Part shown: positions 1 to 8,689 of the stretch, one piece after another | Numbering within the stretch: position 1 is the first letter of the stretch | Layout of the letters: the number at the start of each line of letters is the position of its first letter | Assembly: GCA_019636735.1 (NCBI GenBank) | Contig: JAHBWY010000005.1 | Location: 154,117-218,116 of the forward strand | Source: Phycisphaeraceae bacterium | Lineage (GTDB): Bacteria > Planctomycetota > Phycisphaerae > Phycisphaerales > SM1A02 | Reading direction: 5' to 3' | DNA: 64,000 nt | Position numbers and translations under genes: made by a program | The notes under the pieces: generated by a model | Databases searched by the model: none | Seen by the model: the letters and a program-made list of their open reading frames with translations, nothing else | Told to the model about the DNA's origin: nothing

Positions 1-1343
1 TGAATGCCTACCACGAGGTCTTCCGCGAGGAAGCGCTTGAGCGCGCACGACAGATCGACGAGCGCCTCGAGCATGGCGGCGACCCGGGCCTGCTGGCCGG
101 CGTGCCGGTGGCGATCAAGGACAACATCGCCACGCGACTCGGCCGAACCACATGCAGTTCGAAGATGCTGGAGCACTATCGCTCGCCCTTCGATGCGACG
201 GTCGTCGAGCGACTCCATGCCGCGGGCGCCATCGTGATCGGCAAGACGAATCTCGATGAGTTCGCGATGGGGTCATCCACCGAGCACTGCGCGTGGGGCC
301 CGGTGCGGAATCCATGGGACCCCGAGCGAGTTCCGGGCGGTTCGAGTGGTGGCAGCGCCGCCGCCGTCACGGCGGACCTCGCGGCGATCGCCCTGGGTTC
401 GGACACCGGTGGAAGCATCCGCCAGCCCGCGGCGCTCTGCGGGTGTGTGGGTGTGAAGCCCACATACGGACGAGTGAGCCGCTTCGGATTGGTCGCGTTC
501 GGTTCGAGCCTCGACCAGATCGGGCCCTTCACACGCTCGGTGCGCGACGCCGCGCTCGTGCTGACGGCGATCACGGGCATCGATCCGCGCGACTCGACGA
601 GCGCCGATCACCCCGCCGAGGACTTCACGCGCGGACTCGACGAACCACCGGCGAAGCTCCGCATCGGTCTTCCCAGCGCCTACATGAGTGACGCGAACGA
701 CCCCGAGGTGAATCGCGTCATCACCGACGCGATCGAGCGCTTCCGCAGCGCTGGCGCCGAGATCGTGCCGGTCGATCTGCCGCTCACCGACATCGGAGTC
801 AGCACCTACTATGTGATCGCACCCGCCGAGGCGTGTTCGAATCTCGCTCGCTTTGACGGCATCCGCTACGGCCACCGGGCGGCGATGCGGCCGGGTGATG
901 AGCTCATCGATCTCTACGCACGCTCACGCGCCGAGGGTTTCGGTGACGAGGTGCAGCGACGCATCATGCTGGGCACCTATGTGCTGAGTTCGGGCTACTA
1001 CGACGCGTACTACAACCGGGCACTGCGCGTGCGGCGCCTCATCAAGCGGGAGTTCGACGAGGCGTTCGCCCGCTGCGATGTGATCATCGGTCCCACGAGT
1101 CCCACACCGGCCTTCCGGGTCGGCGAGCGCAGCGATCCACTGTCGATGTACCTTTGCGATGTCTACACCGTGAATGCGAACATCGCGGGGATCTGCGGCA
1201 TGTCCATGCCCGCCGGGTTCGCCGAGCGCAACGGTCGCCCCCTGCCCGTCGGTCTCCAGCTCCAGGCACCCGCCTTCGAAGAGCATCGGATGCTGCGCGT
1301 GGCGCGACTCTTCGAGGTGCTGCGCGAAGCGGTGTCGGCCTAG
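1..1343 (+). CDS. gatA: Glutamyl/aspartyl-tRNA amidotransferase subunit A (5' end outside window)
   Basis: Amidase-signature subunit of GatCAB, which amidates misacylated Glu-tRNA(Gln) or Asp-tRNA(Asn) in the cytoplasm and supplies ammonia from glutamine. The frame is already open at base 3 and the first residues (NAYHEVFREEALERA) fit the amidase N-terminus, so the true start lies upstream of the window; the ATG-less GTG at base 102 is internal. The Ser-cisSer-Lys triad is visible: Lys in PVAIKDN (about base 117), serines in GGSSGGSAAA (about base 337) and SDTGGSIRQPAALCG (about base 400). The C-terminus (GICGMSMPAGF, PVGLQLQAP) is typical of GatA. No gatB or gatC is seen in the window. Another amidase of the family is less likely given the very close match around the triad. 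Confidence 0.95.
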   Translation, partial: NAYHEVFREEALERARQIDERLEHGGDPGLLAGVPVAIKDNIATRLGRTTCSSKMLEHYRSPFDATVVERLHAAGAIVIGKTNLDEFAMGSSTEHCAWGPVRNPWDPERVPGGSSGGSAAAVTADLAAIALGSDTGGSIRQPAALCGCVGVKPTYGRVSRFGLVAFGSSLDQIGPFTRSVRDAALVLTAITGIDPRDSTSADHPAEDFTRGLDEPPAKLRIGLPSAYMSDANDPEVNRVITDAIERFRSAGAEIVPVDLPLTDIGVSTYYVIAPAEACSNLARFDGIRYGHRAAMRPGDELIDLYARSRAEGFGDEVQRRIMLGTYVLSSGYYDAYYNRALRVRRLIKREFDEAFARCDVIIGPTSPTPAFRVGERSDPLSMYLCDVYTVNANIAGICGMSMPAGFAERNGRPLPVGLQLQAPAFEEHRMLRVARLFEVLREAVSA

Positions 1344-1396
1344 GCGCGCCGTGAATGGCCGTGCCGCGCCAGCGCGACCGCGCGGGTGCAGGCACT

Positions 1397-2518
1397 CTAG
1401 ACCTTCGACACTGTTGAAGAGTGCGCGCTGGCTCCGGCTTCGCAGACCGCGTCGAGATTCGCTAGGCGGCTTCGCTCAAGCCCGTCTCGCTTGCTCGTCA
1501 TTCGCCGCGCGTCCTCACACACCGATCCCTGGCTCGGTCGCGGCGACTCGGGCATTCGTGAAGCGGCCGCCCACCGCGACCCTGTCCACTCTCCGAGGAT
1601 GAGCGCCAGGTCACGCCCGCCGATGATGCCACCACTCGAGTTGATGCTCATGGCGTAGCTGAAAGGGTGCCCCGGCAGAGACGGCAGGGCGATCACCTCG
1701 TCCTTCGTCCAAACTGCCGCGACTGACCCAACCCACACGCCATTGTTGTACTTCTGTGATGCACCCACCGCCACGCCCGAATCATTCACGCCGCGGGCAC
1801 GACACACCGTGTACGACACCGCTGGCTCAAGCACCTCGAACTCTCCATCCCGCCAGCGGAATCCGCGCAATGAGCTGTTGGAGTGATGACCATACTCGCC
1901 CACCACAAATCCGCTGTCGCTGATGTCCGTGGCGTAGCCGCCCGACAGCACGCCATCAGGAATCGGAATGACGATCGCCTCGCCGTTGGCCCACACGCAG
2001 GGCCAGGACATCGACATTCCTGCAATGATGCCCGAGTTGTTCACGGCATAGGGCTTGCTCATCCAACCACCATCAAGCGGCGGAATCGTCGCGACGGTCC
2101 CGTCGGGCTTCCAGATGCAGCCCATCTGAATCGTTCCATTCGGTCCTTGGAATGAGGTGCCGACGACCATGCCGAAGTCATTGACCGCCACCGAGTGCGC
2201 ACCGTTCGGGCCCGCCCCAGGTGGCAACGGAAGCTCCTGAGGCACGCCACCCGGAGGGCAGTAAACAGGAAGCTGGGCCTCGGATGGGAAGCAGGCGTGC
2301 CGGTGTCCGCACCAACCTTCGACATTGTCCAGGCCCAAGGCTTGATACGACTCGGTGCCCCAGATTCCTCCGCAGTTCCATGGACTCCAAGTCTTCAACT
2401 CATAGGTGCATTGGGCACAGGCGGGACCGACGATGGATAGGGCCATCGTCAGAACTGGCACGACGGCCGTGGGCTGGCGAGCGGAAAGCCAGCGACTTGA
2501 ACTGATCAAGTTCCTCAC
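1397..2518 (-). CDS. Secreted HAF-repeat protein with a dockerin-like remnant and an abnormal tail
   Basis: The 373-residue product begins with a signal peptide (hydrophobic VVPVLTMALSIVGPACA) and then carries HAF-type extracellular repeats, recognisable by recurring AVNDFGMVVGTS, AVNNSGIIAGMS, DISDSGFVVGEY, GVNDSGVAVGAS and SINSSGGIIGG units of about 40-50 residues. Function is unknown; such proteins are exported surface proteins. GTG start at 2518 is preceded by GGGAG seven bases upstream. After SINSSGGIIGG the frame runs directly into RDLALILGEWTGS, which looks like the end of a type I dockerin, and then into about 57 low-complexity residues (Arg/Ser/Ala-rich) that fit no domain. This looks like an internal deletion plus loss of the normal stop. 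The C-terminal part may therefore not be functional. Confidence 0.7.
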   Translation of the reverse strand: MRNLISSSRWLSARQPTAVVPVLTMALSIVGPACAQCTYELKTWSPWNCGGIWGTESYQALGLDNVEGWCGHRHACFPSEAQLPVYCPPGGVPQELPLPPGAGPNGAHSVAVNDFGMVVGTSFQGPNGTIQMGCIWKPDGTVATIPPLDGGWMSKPYAVNNSGIIAGMSMSWPCVWANGEAIVIPIPDGVLSGGYATDISDSGFVVGEYGHHSNSSLRGFRWRDGEFEVLEPAVSYTVCRARGVNDSGVAVGASQKYNNGVWVGSVAAVWTKDEVIALPSLPGHPFSYAMSINSSGGIIGGRDLALILGEWTGSRWAAASRMPESPRPSQGSVCEDARRMTSKRDGLERSRLANLDAVCEAGASAHSSTVSKV

Positions 2519-2979
2519 ACCATTACTCCCTTCAACTCGCCGTGCATCAGTCAGATTCCCGAACTCAACTCACTCGGCCGTCGGCAGTCGAACGGCAGAG
2601 CTCCCGCCCGACCGCCGTCTGTGATGCTCATGAGCCTTCGAGCAGCCTCATGCCGCAGTCAATGCACTCTGCCCGGACCGGAAGCCAACTTCATGCCGCG
2701 ACATGGCCCGGATCGCGGCTGGCACAACGCAGAGGAAAACCACATTCCGGCATCGGTCAACAAGAAAACCTCGACGCGTGAATGCAATGCGCGACGCCAA
2801 CACGGTTCAGCTCAGAGCCATTGCTACGCGCATGTGATGACCTTGCGCTTCACTCCGACACGGAGTCTGCAGCTTCGTCACTCTCGTGAGCCCTCCATGG
2901 CCCCCTTGGCTCCTGAGCCAGATGGAAGCACCGCCGGTCAACGCTCCAACTGTCTCAAAGGAGTCCGACAGTCTCATCC
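2519..2979. other. Gene-poor interval
   Basis: About 460 bases between two minus-strand genes. Short frames exist on both strands but none has a recognisable protein, a signal peptide or a good ribosome site. Nothing else identified; it should hold the promoter of the HAF-repeat gene. Confidence 0.5.
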
Positions 2980-3534
2980 TCAATCATCGAACCCGGCCGG
3001 CAGGCGCTTCGCGCCGTAGAGACGCATCGCCGCGTCGAACTCACGGATCACCACCGCCTCGAGATCGCTTCGATCGCCGAACAGGCCGGCCACCACCTTC
3101 GCGCTGTAGATTCGAGGCGGAGGCTCGCGCGTGACTGTGAGCGTCACGGGATCATCCGCCGCGGTGATGATGGCAATGATCCACTGCTCAGGCTTCTCCG
3201 AACCATCGGGCAGCGTCGTGGCAGGCTGAAGCTCACTCGTCATGACCGCCATCGACTGGGTGCTCACGCCCCACTTCGCCGCCGGAAGCACATCGAACCA
3301 CCGCACGCCATAGCGCGCGGGCCGGAGTTCCGACGGCCCGGTCGGCGGGATCGCTTCGCGCATCAGGGCCAGAACCTGCTCATCCTGCTGCGGCGTCAGC
3401 ACGAGATTCGCCGGGTACAGATCGTGATGCGACGGATCGTTATAGGTCGCCTGGGGCGGTCTGGCCGGCGTGCAACCGGCGACTGCAAAGAGCCACGCCG
3501 CAATGAGGAGAAGGAGTGGAATCCGGGTCGCCAT
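2980..3534 (-). CDS. Hypothetical lipoprotein
   Basis: 184 residues with a lipoprotein signal peptide: hydrophobic PLLLLIAAWLFAVAGC with the lipobox Cys at about residue 21. The mature part has no motif I recognise; it contains a short Pro-rich start, a segment LTPQQDEQVLALMREAIPP and a beta-rich middle. A DUF-type periplasmic protein anchored to a membrane is the most that can be said. The gene is divergent from the PgpH-type phosphodiesterase gene. A TAGCAT hexamer ends eight bases before the ATG, so the mRNA is predicted to be leaderless. Confidence 0.65.
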   Translation of the reverse strand: MATRIPLLLLIAAWLFAVAGCTPARPPQATYNDPSHHDLYPANLVLTPQQDEQVLALMREAIPPTGPSELRPARYGVRWFDVLPAAKWGVSTQSMAVMTSELQPATTLPDGSEKPEQWIIAIITAADDPVTLTVTREPPPRIYSAKVVAGLFGDRSDLEAVVIREFDAAMRLYGAKRLPAGFDD

Positions 3535-3542
3535 GATGGTCG

Positions 3543-3548
3543 ATGCTA
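3543..3548 (-). promoter_or_regulatory. Predicted -10 element of the lipoprotein gene
   Basis: TAGCAT on the minus strand, eight bases before the ATG at 3534. It overlaps TACACT on the plus strand (3547-3552), which could serve the divergent phosphodiesterase gene at 3599 with a leader of about 40 bases. Confidence 0.45.
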
Positions 3549-3598
3549 CACTTTACGCAACTTGAGCCGCCGCCTTCAGATGCGGCCACCACCACCCC

Positions 3599-5974
3599 AT
3601 GGCAAGCGAGGAACGGGCAAACCGACCCGAGGGGCCCATCAGTCGAAGGAGTGAAATCCGACGCAAGCTGGGTGTCGACCGCGCCTGGGTCCGCAGCCCG
3701 GCCGTGGTGCAGACGACGGCCGTCGCCGCGATCTTCGCCATCGTGGCCTGGGTGCTCTGCGATTGGTCTCGCCAGCAGTCCCGCTGGGTCGAAGGGCGAA
3801 TCCTCACCGAGCCGCTCCTCAACCGGGTCGACTACCAGCTTGAGAACGAGGCGCTCACACGCCAGGAGCGCGAGCTCGCCCGGCGCATCGCGCCGCGCCT
3901 CTATGTCGTCAATCGTTCGTACCTCGAGTCGCTCCGCGCGACAATCGAGGGACTGCCGCAGGCGGTCGCCGGGAAGACCTCGGTGTCGGAGGTGGACGCG
4001 TCGCTCATCGAGACCTTCGGACTGGATGATCGCTCGCTGCTCCTGCTCCAGGCACACCAGGACGAGCGCGGCCCGACGACGGCGTGGCGGGTCGCCGCGG
4101 AGTCGTTCATCACCTCAATCTCGGGCCGAATGCCGCTCCTTGCGCGCGACGAGTTCCAGCGCTTTGCGACCGCCGCCGGCCGCGAAGTGGTCATCTCGCA
4201 CGGATCGCAGGATCAGCACACGCAGAGCGTCCCCATCGGCAATGCCGCGATTCAGTTGCCCGACGGAGATCCTTCTCGCTTCCGCGAGAGTCTGCTGAAG
4301 ATCGCAGCCGAGGCAGGGTTTGCCACCGAAGTCGCCCCGATCGTCGTGCGCGCGCTCCTCTCGGATCCGCAGCCGACCCTGCGCTTCGACGAGGTCGCGA
4401 CCCTCGCGCGGGCCGAGGCCGCCGCCGCCGCAGTCGAACCGGTCATGCAGGCGCACCCCCGCGGCGAAGTGATCGGCATGCCCGGCGATCCAATCACGCG
4501 CGAGCGGATTCAGCGGCTCGATGAGGAGCGCGCTCAGACCTTTGCGCGAACTCCGGTTGTCAATCGCTGGACCAATTCCGTGGGACTCCTCGGGCTCTGC
4601 GCACTCCTCGCCGGAGCGCTCTGCGTTGGATTGGCCATCTTCCGGCCCACGCTGCTCGGAGACATCGCAAAGCTGTCGCTGCTCCTGTTGGGCATGCTGG
4701 TGATGTTGCTCGTCGCGGTGGTCGTCTCCGCCAGCTTCCCTCGCTTCGAAGGACTCATCGCGATCAGCGTCACGCTCCTTGCTGCGTCAAGCGTGGCGCT
4801 CCTCTATGACCGCCGAACGGCGATCGTGACTGCGGCGGCCCAGACCTCGCTCCTTGCTCTCGCCCTCGAGGAGCCGCTTGGCTTCGTGCTCGCATCGCTC
4901 CTGACCGCGGTGACCTATGTGGCGCTTCTGCGCGATGTCCGACACCGCTCGGCACTGGTGCGAGCGACGGCCCTGACCGCCGGTGTCGGCGCGCTTGCCT
5001 TCGCGTTCGTGGAGCTGGTGCACACACCGCTCGGGGGCGGTGGCGTCATGCAGGTCATCGGTGCCGCGGTCTTTGCCGCCGGGGGCACCTTCCTGACGGG
5101 ATTCCTGCTGATCGGTGCGCTGCCCAGCATGGAACGCACCTTCGGCGTCGTCACCGGTCTCACGCTCGCCGAGCTTCGCGATCCACGGCAGCCGCTGCTG
5201 CGACAGCTCCAGGAGAAGGCGCCGGGCACCTGGACCCACTCGCTCCAGGTGGCCAACATCGCTGAGGCCGCCGCCGAAGCGATCGGTGCCGATGGATTGC
5301 TCACCTATGTCGGCGCGCTCTACCACGACATCGGCAAGATGAACAAGCCCGAGTACTTCGTGGAGAATCAGGTCGGCGGACAGAACCGACACGATCGACT
5401 CACGCCGGCCATGAGCCTGCTTGTCATCATCGGGCATGTGAAGGATGGCGTGGAGCTCGCCGCCGAGTATCGCCTGCCAAAGGCGATTCGCCACATGATC
5501 GAAGCCCACCACGGCACGACGCTGGTTGAGTACTTCTTTCATGAGGCGCAGCGCCGCGCCTCGCGCGACGCGGACGAGCCCGTCGAACTCGACGAGAGCG
5601 CCTGGCGTTATCCCGGCCCCCGCCCCCAGACGAGCGAGGCGGCGATCCTTCTCATCTGCGACGCCGTGGAGAGCGCCACCCGCACGCTCGCCGAGCCGAC
5701 GCCCGCGCGCATCGAGCAGCTCGTCCACACGATCATTCGACGCCGCCTCGAGGACGGCCAGTTCGACGACTGCCCGCTCACCTTCCGCCAGCTCCGCACT
5801 CTTGAAGAGTCGATCGCCAAGAGCCTCGGCTCGATCTATCACGGGCGCGTGGCGTATCCATCGACCTCCGGTGCTGATGACGACGGTGAGGGCGAACCGC
5901 CCGAGGACACCACTGGCGGTCCCCTTCACCCGCGCACGCAGCCCTCACCGGGCACGCGCCGCGCGGTCGCCTGA
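3599..5974 (+). CDS. PgpH-type 7TM-HD cyclic-di-AMP phosphodiesterase
   Basis: 791-residue membrane phosphohydrolase of the 7TMR-HD family. Order of parts: one N-terminal transmembrane segment (about residues 35-57), an extracytoplasmic 7TMR-HDED region to about 320, a block of about seven transmembrane helices (roughly 325-520), then a cytoplasmic HD domain from about 540 to 740. HD residues are clear: THSLQVAN (about 545), YHDIGK with His576-Asp577, NRHDRLTP, IIGHV and EAHHGT (about 637). In characterised members this domain hydrolyses c-di-AMP. The C-terminus overlaps the convergent mutY gene by 30 bases. Known family members include Listeria PgpH; the specific substrate here is inferred from the family. 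Confidence 0.88.
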   Translation: MASEERANRPEGPISRRSEIRRKLGVDRAWVRSPAVVQTTAVAAIFAIVAWVLCDWSRQQSRWVEGRILTEPLLNRVDYQLENEALTRQERELARRIAPRLYVVNRSYLESLRATIEGLPQAVAGKTSVSEVDASLIETFGLDDRSLLLLQAHQDERGPTTAWRVAAESFITSISGRMPLLARDEFQRFATAAGREVVISHGSQDQHTQSVPIGNAAIQLPDGDPSRFRESLLKIAAEAGFATEVAPIVVRALLSDPQPTLRFDEVATLARAEAAAAAVEPVMQAHPRGEVIGMPGDPITRERIQRLDEERAQTFARTPVVNRWTNSVGLLGLCALLAGALCVGLAIFRPTLLGDIAKLSLLLLGMLVMLLVAVVVSASFPRFEGLIAISVTLLAASSVALLYDRRTAIVTAAAQTSLLALALEEPLGFVLASLLTAVTYVALLRDVRHRSALVRATALTAGVGALAFAFVELVHTPLGGGGVMQVIGAAVFAAGGTFLTGFLLIGALPSMERTFGVVTGLTLAELRDPRQPLLRQLQEKAPGTWTHSLQVANIAEAAAEAIGADGLLTYVGALYHDIGKMNKPEYFVENQVGGQNRHDRLTPAMSLLVIIGHVKDGVELAAEYRLPKAIRHMIEAHHGTTLVEYFFHEAQRRASRDADEPVELDESAWRYPGPRPQTSEAAILLICDAVESATRTLAEPTPARIEQLVHTIIRRRLEDGQFDDCPLTFRQLRTLEESIAKSLGSIYHGRVAYPSTSGADDDGEGEPPEDTTGGPLHPRTQPSPGTRRAVA

Positions 5975-6997
5975 GGGCGGAAGCGCCAGCTCCAGCACGC
6001 GTTTCGTGGCGTTCGACATGGGAATGCGATGAAGCTGCGCCCGGGCGATCCAGCGGCCTTTGAGCGCGACTTCCGGCGCTCCGGCCCTGGAGACGGTCGA
6101 AACTGCAAGCGCGTGCACCTGAATGCGAAAGTCGCGATGCGTGGTGAGGTGTCGCAGGTGTCCGACGCGCTGCGCTTCGCCGAACACGCCTTCGGGAGTC
6201 TCCCACATGGCAGCCCACATGCCATCGGGCTTGCGCTGCTGGAGCAGCACGCGTGTTCGCCGTGAATCGGTGACCACCGTGGTGTCGACTCGCTCGAGGC
6301 GCACTGTGCGCCGCTTCGGTGGCCGCGGAATCTCATCGACCTTGCCCTGCTCGAGCGCCGTGCAACCGTCCCGCACCGGGCACGCTCCGCAGCGCGGCTG
6401 TCGCGGAGTACAGATCGTCGCGCCGAGCTCCATGAGACCTTCATTGAGCACCCCCGGGTTTGTCGCGCAGCGCACGAGTTCCTCCGCTTCGCGCCATGCG
6501 AGGGCCTGGGCGCGCGGCTCCCGCAGCGCCAGCGGCGCTCCGCGCAATCGCAGAATGACGCGTGTCACATTGCCGTCGCAGATCGCTTCACGCGCTCCGA
6601 ACGCCGTGCTCGCAATCGCTCCCGCGGTGTAACGCCCGACGCCGGGAAGCTCGCGCAGGAGCTCCGCCGAGCGGGGCACGCGGCCGCCATGTTCCTTCAC
6701 AATCTGGATGGCCGCACGGCGAAGGAGCCGCGCCCGACGGTAGTAGCCGAGCCCCTGCCACGCCGCGAGGACTTCCTGCTCCGTCGCCATCGCCATCGCG
6801 GTGGGGCTGGAAAAGCGGCGCATGAAGTCCGCAAACCGCTCGGCGACGCGGGACGCCTGCGTCTGCTGGAGCATGACTTCGGAGACGAAGGCCCGCCAGC
6901 CGCTGCGCCTCGATCGCCACGGAAGCGGGCGGGCGGCCTTGGCGAACCAGCGCTCAATCCGCTCTGCCAGCCATGGTTCGCTTCCCTTGCGGCTCAC
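5945..6997 (-). CDS. mutY: Adenine DNA glycosylase
   Basis: Removes adenine mispaired with 8-oxoguanine. 350 residues, the usual MutY length. Visible: PLPWR near the N-terminus, SEVMLQQTQ with the catalytic Glu, the helix-hairpin-helix LPGVGRYTAGAI, the catalytic Asp in CDGNVTRV, and the iron-sulphur ligands C-x6-C-x2-C-x5-C in CTPRQPRCGACPVRDGC. A degenerate NUDIX-like C-terminal domain (VLLQQRKPDGMWAAMWE, then HLTTHRDFRI) follows, as expected for 8-oxoG recognition. GTG start at 6997 is preceded by AGGAG eight bases upstream. The stop lies inside the 3' end of the phosphodiesterase gene on the other strand, giving a 30-base convergent overlap. Confidence 0.93.
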   Translation of the reverse strand: MSRKGSEPWLAERIERWFAKAARPLPWRSRRSGWRAFVSEVMLQQTQASRVAERFADFMRRFSSPTAMAMATEQEVLAAWQGLGYYRRARLLRRAAIQIVKEHGGRVPRSAELLRELPGVGRYTAGAIASTAFGAREAICDGNVTRVILRLRGAPLALREPRAQALAWREAEELVRCATNPGVLNEGLMELGATICTPRQPRCGACPVRDGCTALEQGKVDEIPRPPKRRTVRLERVDTTVVTDSRRTRVLLQQRKPDGMWAAMWETPEGVFGEAQRVGHLRHLTTHRDFRIQVHALAVSTVSRAGAPEVALKGRWIARAQLHRIPMSNATKRVLELALPPSGDRAARAR

Positions 6998-7093
6998 GCG
7001 TGATACTCCTACTCTAACTGTTGTCCAAAGGAGTCGCCCCGACCCGACGGGTCGGAGCGCATGTGGTCACTCCCACTCTTCACGGAGCCCGAC

Positions 7094-7963
7094 ATGAAGT
7101 TGTTCTACACGCTCGAGGAAGCCGCCCAGAAGCTCGGCAAGAGCACCGACGAGGTCATGGCCATGGCCCGCTCGGGTCAGCTCCAGGAGTTCCGTGACAA
7201 GGAGAAGATCATGTTCAAGGTCGAGTCGATCGACCTTCTCTCCGGCGGCGACGATGATCTGCACCTCGACGACATCAAGCTCAGCGACAGCGCCGCCGGC
7301 GGGTCGAGCATGAACCTCGGTGACGATCTCCCCAAGGGTGGCTCCGTCGCGGGCGGGACCGGTGGTGGTCGCAGCGACGCGAGCGGCATCGGCCTGATGG
7401 ATTCCGGCGCGGGCATGGCTCCCAAGGCACCGAAGCCCGCGAGCGCCTTTGACAGCATGGGCAGCGTGGCTGGCAGCAGTGTGCGCCCCGGTCAGGGCGA
7501 GAACATGAACATCGAGACCGTCGGCTCCGGAAGCGGAATCCTCGATCTCGATAGCGAGTCCGACGACACGACTCTCGGCGCCGAGCACCTCGATCAGGCT
7601 TTCCAGAGCGATGACGCGCCCGAGCCTCTTCCCAATGCGAGCGGGCTCTTCGAGCGCGGCGATGTCGAGAGCGGCGGCAACCTTGTGTCCGCGGGCGCCA
7701 CGGCTGGCATCACGCCGATGCCCCTTGGCGTCTACGCCGAGAGCTACGACGGCGCTTGGAGCGGAGTGGGCGTGGCTGGCATGGTGGCCGCGCTCGTCGG
7801 CCTCGTCGCCATGGGCCTGGTGGTCCTGCTCTCGCTTGGCGGCGGAACGGCGCAACTTGCCCGCACCGTGAGCGAAGGCTGGATGTTCTGGACCGGCGGA
7901 TTCGCGCTGGTCACGGCCGTGCTCATGGCCATCGGCTTCTTCGTCGGCAGGGCGACCGAGTGA
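7094..7963 (+). CDS. Excisionase-like HTH protein with C-terminal transmembrane segments
   Basis: 289 residues from the ATG at 7094; a longer frame from 7061 has no family support. The first 50 residues (MKLFYTLEEAAQKLGKSTD, then VMAMARSGQLQEFRDKEKIMF) resemble an excisionase/MerR-like DNA-binding helix. The middle, about residues 60-220, is low-complexity Gly/Ser/Asp. Two hydrophobic helices follow (about 225-250 and 258-283). DNA-binding fold plus membrane anchor suggests a membrane-tethered regulator or localisation factor, but the winged helix may bind protein instead. Upstream of psd with 34 bases between, so possibly cotranscribed. Function unknown. Confidence 0.7.
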   Translation: MKLFYTLEEAAQKLGKSTDEVMAMARSGQLQEFRDKEKIMFKVESIDLLSGGDDDLHLDDIKLSDSAAGGSSMNLGDDLPKGGSVAGGTGGGRSDASGIGLMDSGAGMAPKAPKPASAFDSMGSVAGSSVRPGQGENMNIETVGSGSGILDLDSESDDTTLGAEHLDQAFQSDDAPEPLPNASGLFERGDVESGGNLVSAGATAGITPMPLGVYAESYDGAWSGVGVAGMVAALVGLVAMGLVVLLSLGGGTAQLARTVSEGWMFWTGGFALVTAVLMAIGFFVGRATE

Positions 7964-7997
7964 TCACCCGCTCGGAACCCCGAGCGACTCTCGTGCA

Positions 7998-8681
7998 ATG
8001 ATCTTGCTCTCCCGCTACGGCCTTCGCGAGTGGTTGGCCATCACTCTGCTCGCGACGCCGCTGGGCGTCTTCTTCGCGTGGTTCGCCATGGCGCGGCACT
8101 CCGCGTGGTGGATCGGCCTCGCCATTGTGGCGGTCGTCTGGTTCGCAGGGGTGATGTTCTTTCGCGACCCGCTGGGGCGAAGACCCGCCTCCGAAGAGCC
8201 GCGCGACATGGTGAGCCCCGCTGACGGCCGAGTCTCCGCGGTGCTCGAGCTGGAGCATCACGCGGCGGTCGGTGGTCCGGCGCTGCTCATTCGCATCTTC
8301 CTGAGCGTGCTCGATGTGCATCTCAATCGTGCGCCGTGCGATGGCGGAGTGACCGAGATCACCCACACGCCCGGCCGCTATCTCGATGCCCGCAGCGAGG
8401 AGAGTGCCAAGGTGAATGAGTCACTGCTCATGGTGATGCGAGCGCCCTGGGGCGATCCGATCGGCATTCGACAGGTTTCTGGTGCGATCGCCCGGAGAAT
8501 CGTCAATCCGCTGCGCCCCGGCGCGACGCTTCGGCGTGGAGAGCGTTACGGAATGATCAAGTTCGGATCGACCACGGAATTGATCGTGCCCGCTCGAAGC
8601 AGCGACGGCCGAAAGGCCGAGGCGCTCGTGGCCAAGGGCGATCGTGTCGTCGGCGGCGTGACGATCATCGCGCGCGTGTGA
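7998..8681 (+). CDS. psd: Phosphatidylserine decarboxylase (short, archaeal/alpha-proteobacterial type)
   Basis: Makes phosphatidylethanolamine from phosphatidylserine at the inner membrane. 227 residues, within the range of the short Psd class. Two N-terminal hydrophobic segments (about 15-50), then the catalytic core: VSPADGRV, SVLDVHLNRAP, and the self-cleavage site FGST (about residue 190), which generates the pyruvoyl group on the serine of the alpha chain. No pssA is seen in the window. The upstream neighbour is an unrelated membrane HTH protein. Confidence 0.9.
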   Translation: MILLSRYGLREWLAITLLATPLGVFFAWFAMARHSAWWIGLAIVAVVWFAGVMFFRDPLGRRPASEEPRDMVSPADGRVSAVLELEHHAAVGGPALLIRIFLSVLDVHLNRAPCDGGVTEITHTPGRYLDARSEESAKVNESLLMVMRAPWGDPIGIRQVSGAIARRIVNPLRPGATLRRGERYGMIKFGSTTELIVPARSSDGRKAEALVAKGDRVVGGVTIIARV

Positions 8682-8689
8682 GCGCTCGC

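Noticed and set aside
102..1343. GatA starting at base 102
   Set aside because: The preceding 33 codons from base 3 are clearly GatA; the gene enters from outside the window.
4787..5929. 380-codon minus-strand frame
   Set aside because: Antisense to the PgpH-type gene, whose HD motifs are unmistakable.
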